Assembly: GCF_001590865.1 (NCBI RefSeq)
Contig: NZ_BBUY01000007.1
Location: forward strand, 226,829 to 290,828
Source: Streptomyces sp. NBRC 110611
GTDB lineage: Bacteria > Actinomycetota > Actinomycetes > Streptomycetales > Streptomycetaceae
Length of the DNA: 64,000 nucleotides
Reading direction: 5' to 3'
Below are positions 63,246-64,000 of this stretch, piece after piece. Under the pieces are notes generated by a model that saw nothing but the letters and a program-made list of their open reading frames with translations, searched no databases and was not told the origin of the DNA. How positions within the stretch are numbered: the stretch's first letter is position 1; every line of letters starts with the position of its first letter. A program made the position numbers and the translations under genes.

Positions 63246-64000
63246 CTAGGGGGCGACCGTCGCGGCCTGGGCACGCGGAGCGGACGGGGAGTCGTGGTGC
63301 GCGGCGTCCGGCTCGTCAGCGGTGTGCGAGGCGTCGGTGGCGTGCGAGGCGTCGGCGGAGGCGGCCGGCTGGCCCGCCGGGGGAGGGGAGACGGCCCGGA
63401 TCGCGGTGGTCACCACGCCCGCCGGCTCGGCGGCCGGCACCTCGTTGACGTTGGTGTGGTCGATGGTGTTGCGCCGCGAGGCGGCCCAGATCGCGCCGGA
63501 GACGCCGAGCGCGAGGACGGCCGTCGCGGTCACGCCCCAGGTGCCCTGCTTGGCCAGGAGCGCGGCGCCCGCCGCGACCGCACCGGCGGCCGGCAGCGTC
63601 AGGGCCCAGGCGGCGACCATCCGCCCGGCCGTGGACCAGCGCACCACGCCGCCCTTGCGGCCGAGGCCCGAGCCCGTCACCGCGCCGGAGCAGACCTGGG
63701 TGGTGGAGAGCGCGAAGCCCAGGTGGGAGGAGGCCAGGATGGTGGCCGCGGCGCCGGTCTGGGCGGCGAAGCCCTGCGGCGGCTGGATGTCGGTGATGCC
63801 CTTGCCCATCGTGCGGATGATCCGCCAGCCGCCCAGGTACGTGCCGAGCGCGATGGCCAGACCGGCCGAGGCGATGACCCACAGTGGCGGGTCGGCGTGC
63901 GGGGCGACCACGCCGCCGGTGATCAGCGCGAGGGTGATCACACCCATCGTCTTCTGGGCGTCGTTGGTGCCGTGGGCGAGCGAGACCAGGGCGGCCGAGG
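63246..64000 (-). CDS. pit: Inorganic phosphate transporter PiT, C-terminal part (partial)
   Basis: The coding frame runs in from the right edge and stops at 63246. The first visible residues include the PiT signature LAHGTNDAQKTMGVITLAL, then several membrane helices, SSHLGFALSTTQVCSGAVTGSG, the second family repeat, and a His/Asp/Ala-rich tail of about 60 residues. It is a low-affinity, proton- or sodium-driven phosphate or metal-phosphate carrier. About 250 residues are present; the N-terminal half lies outside the window. Confidence 0.93.
   Translation of the reverse strand, partial: SAALVSLAHGTNDAQKTMGVITLALITGGVVAPHADPPLWVIASAGLAIALGTYLGGWRIIRTMGKGITDIQPPQGFAAQTGAAATILASSHLGFALSTTQVCSGAVTGSGLGRKGGVVRWSTAGRMVAAWALTLPAAGAVAAGAALLAKQGTWGVTATAVLALGVSGAIWAASRRNTIDHTNVNEVPAAEPAGVVTTAIRAVSPPPAGQPAASADASHATDASHTADEPDAAHHDSPSAPRAQAATVAP

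Overview
The window is about 72% G+C, uses strongly GC-biased third codon positions, and carries whiA, class E sortase-type (LAETG), DUF397/DUF5753, OpcA and RbpA-family genes. This is the signature of a Streptomyces chromosome, or a very close relative, in the conserved core region. No phage, CRISPR array, tRNA or rRNA was seen.

0-17 kb is central carbon metabolism and heme. It holds the end of yvcK, then whiA, the glycolytic run gap-pgk-tpiA-secG, an RbpA-family gene and pgi on the + strand. A pentose-phosphate operon tkt-tal-zwf-opcA-pgl follows on the - strand, then ctaB (heme O synthase), a conserved hypothetical gene and an amidohydrolase-like gene. 17-27 kb is the iron-sulfur block. 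ctaA/COX15 and a two-gene ABC exporter (-) diverge from sufR-sufB-sufD-Rieske-sufC-sufS-sufU-sufT (+). The suf genes are mostly translationally coupled (ATGA overlaps), and a SufR-type operator sits on the sufR start.

27-43.8 kb is mixed. It contains dapD, an EI24 membrane protein, a 49-codon basic protein, a secreted nuclease, a large unknown gene, a Tat-exported PhoX phosphatase behind a likely PHO box, a double-TerD protein, a GlsB membrane protein, a cell-surface protein, a NarL-type two-component pair, a GNAT enzyme, a methyltransferase, a WhiJ-like regulator module (HTH-DUF5753 plus DUF397, with a divergent Cys-motif protein) and a class V aminotransferase.

43.8-53.5 kb has an alpha/beta hydrolase and the ectABCD osmolyte operon (-). 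An amidohydrolase then faces an ArsR regulator, and a 160-bp palindromic insertion lies exactly between their stop codons. An IacB-like plus SDR pair and a LAETG cell-wall protein complete the section.

53.7-64 kb is a cobalamin operon on the - strand: cobD-cobQ-chelatase-cobO-cobB-cobE-cobC-like, all tightly packed. Its leader is a cobalamin riboswitch split by a 200-bp miniature inverted-repeat element. A small membrane protein and the end of a PiT phosphate transporter close the window.

The most notable observations are the element inside the B12 riboswitch, a second related element that supplies the stop codons of two convergent genes, the CAAC-N6-GTTG operator on the sufR start codon, a duplicated gene end with its ribosome site between the two ABC genes, and a recurring leaderless-promoter architecture.
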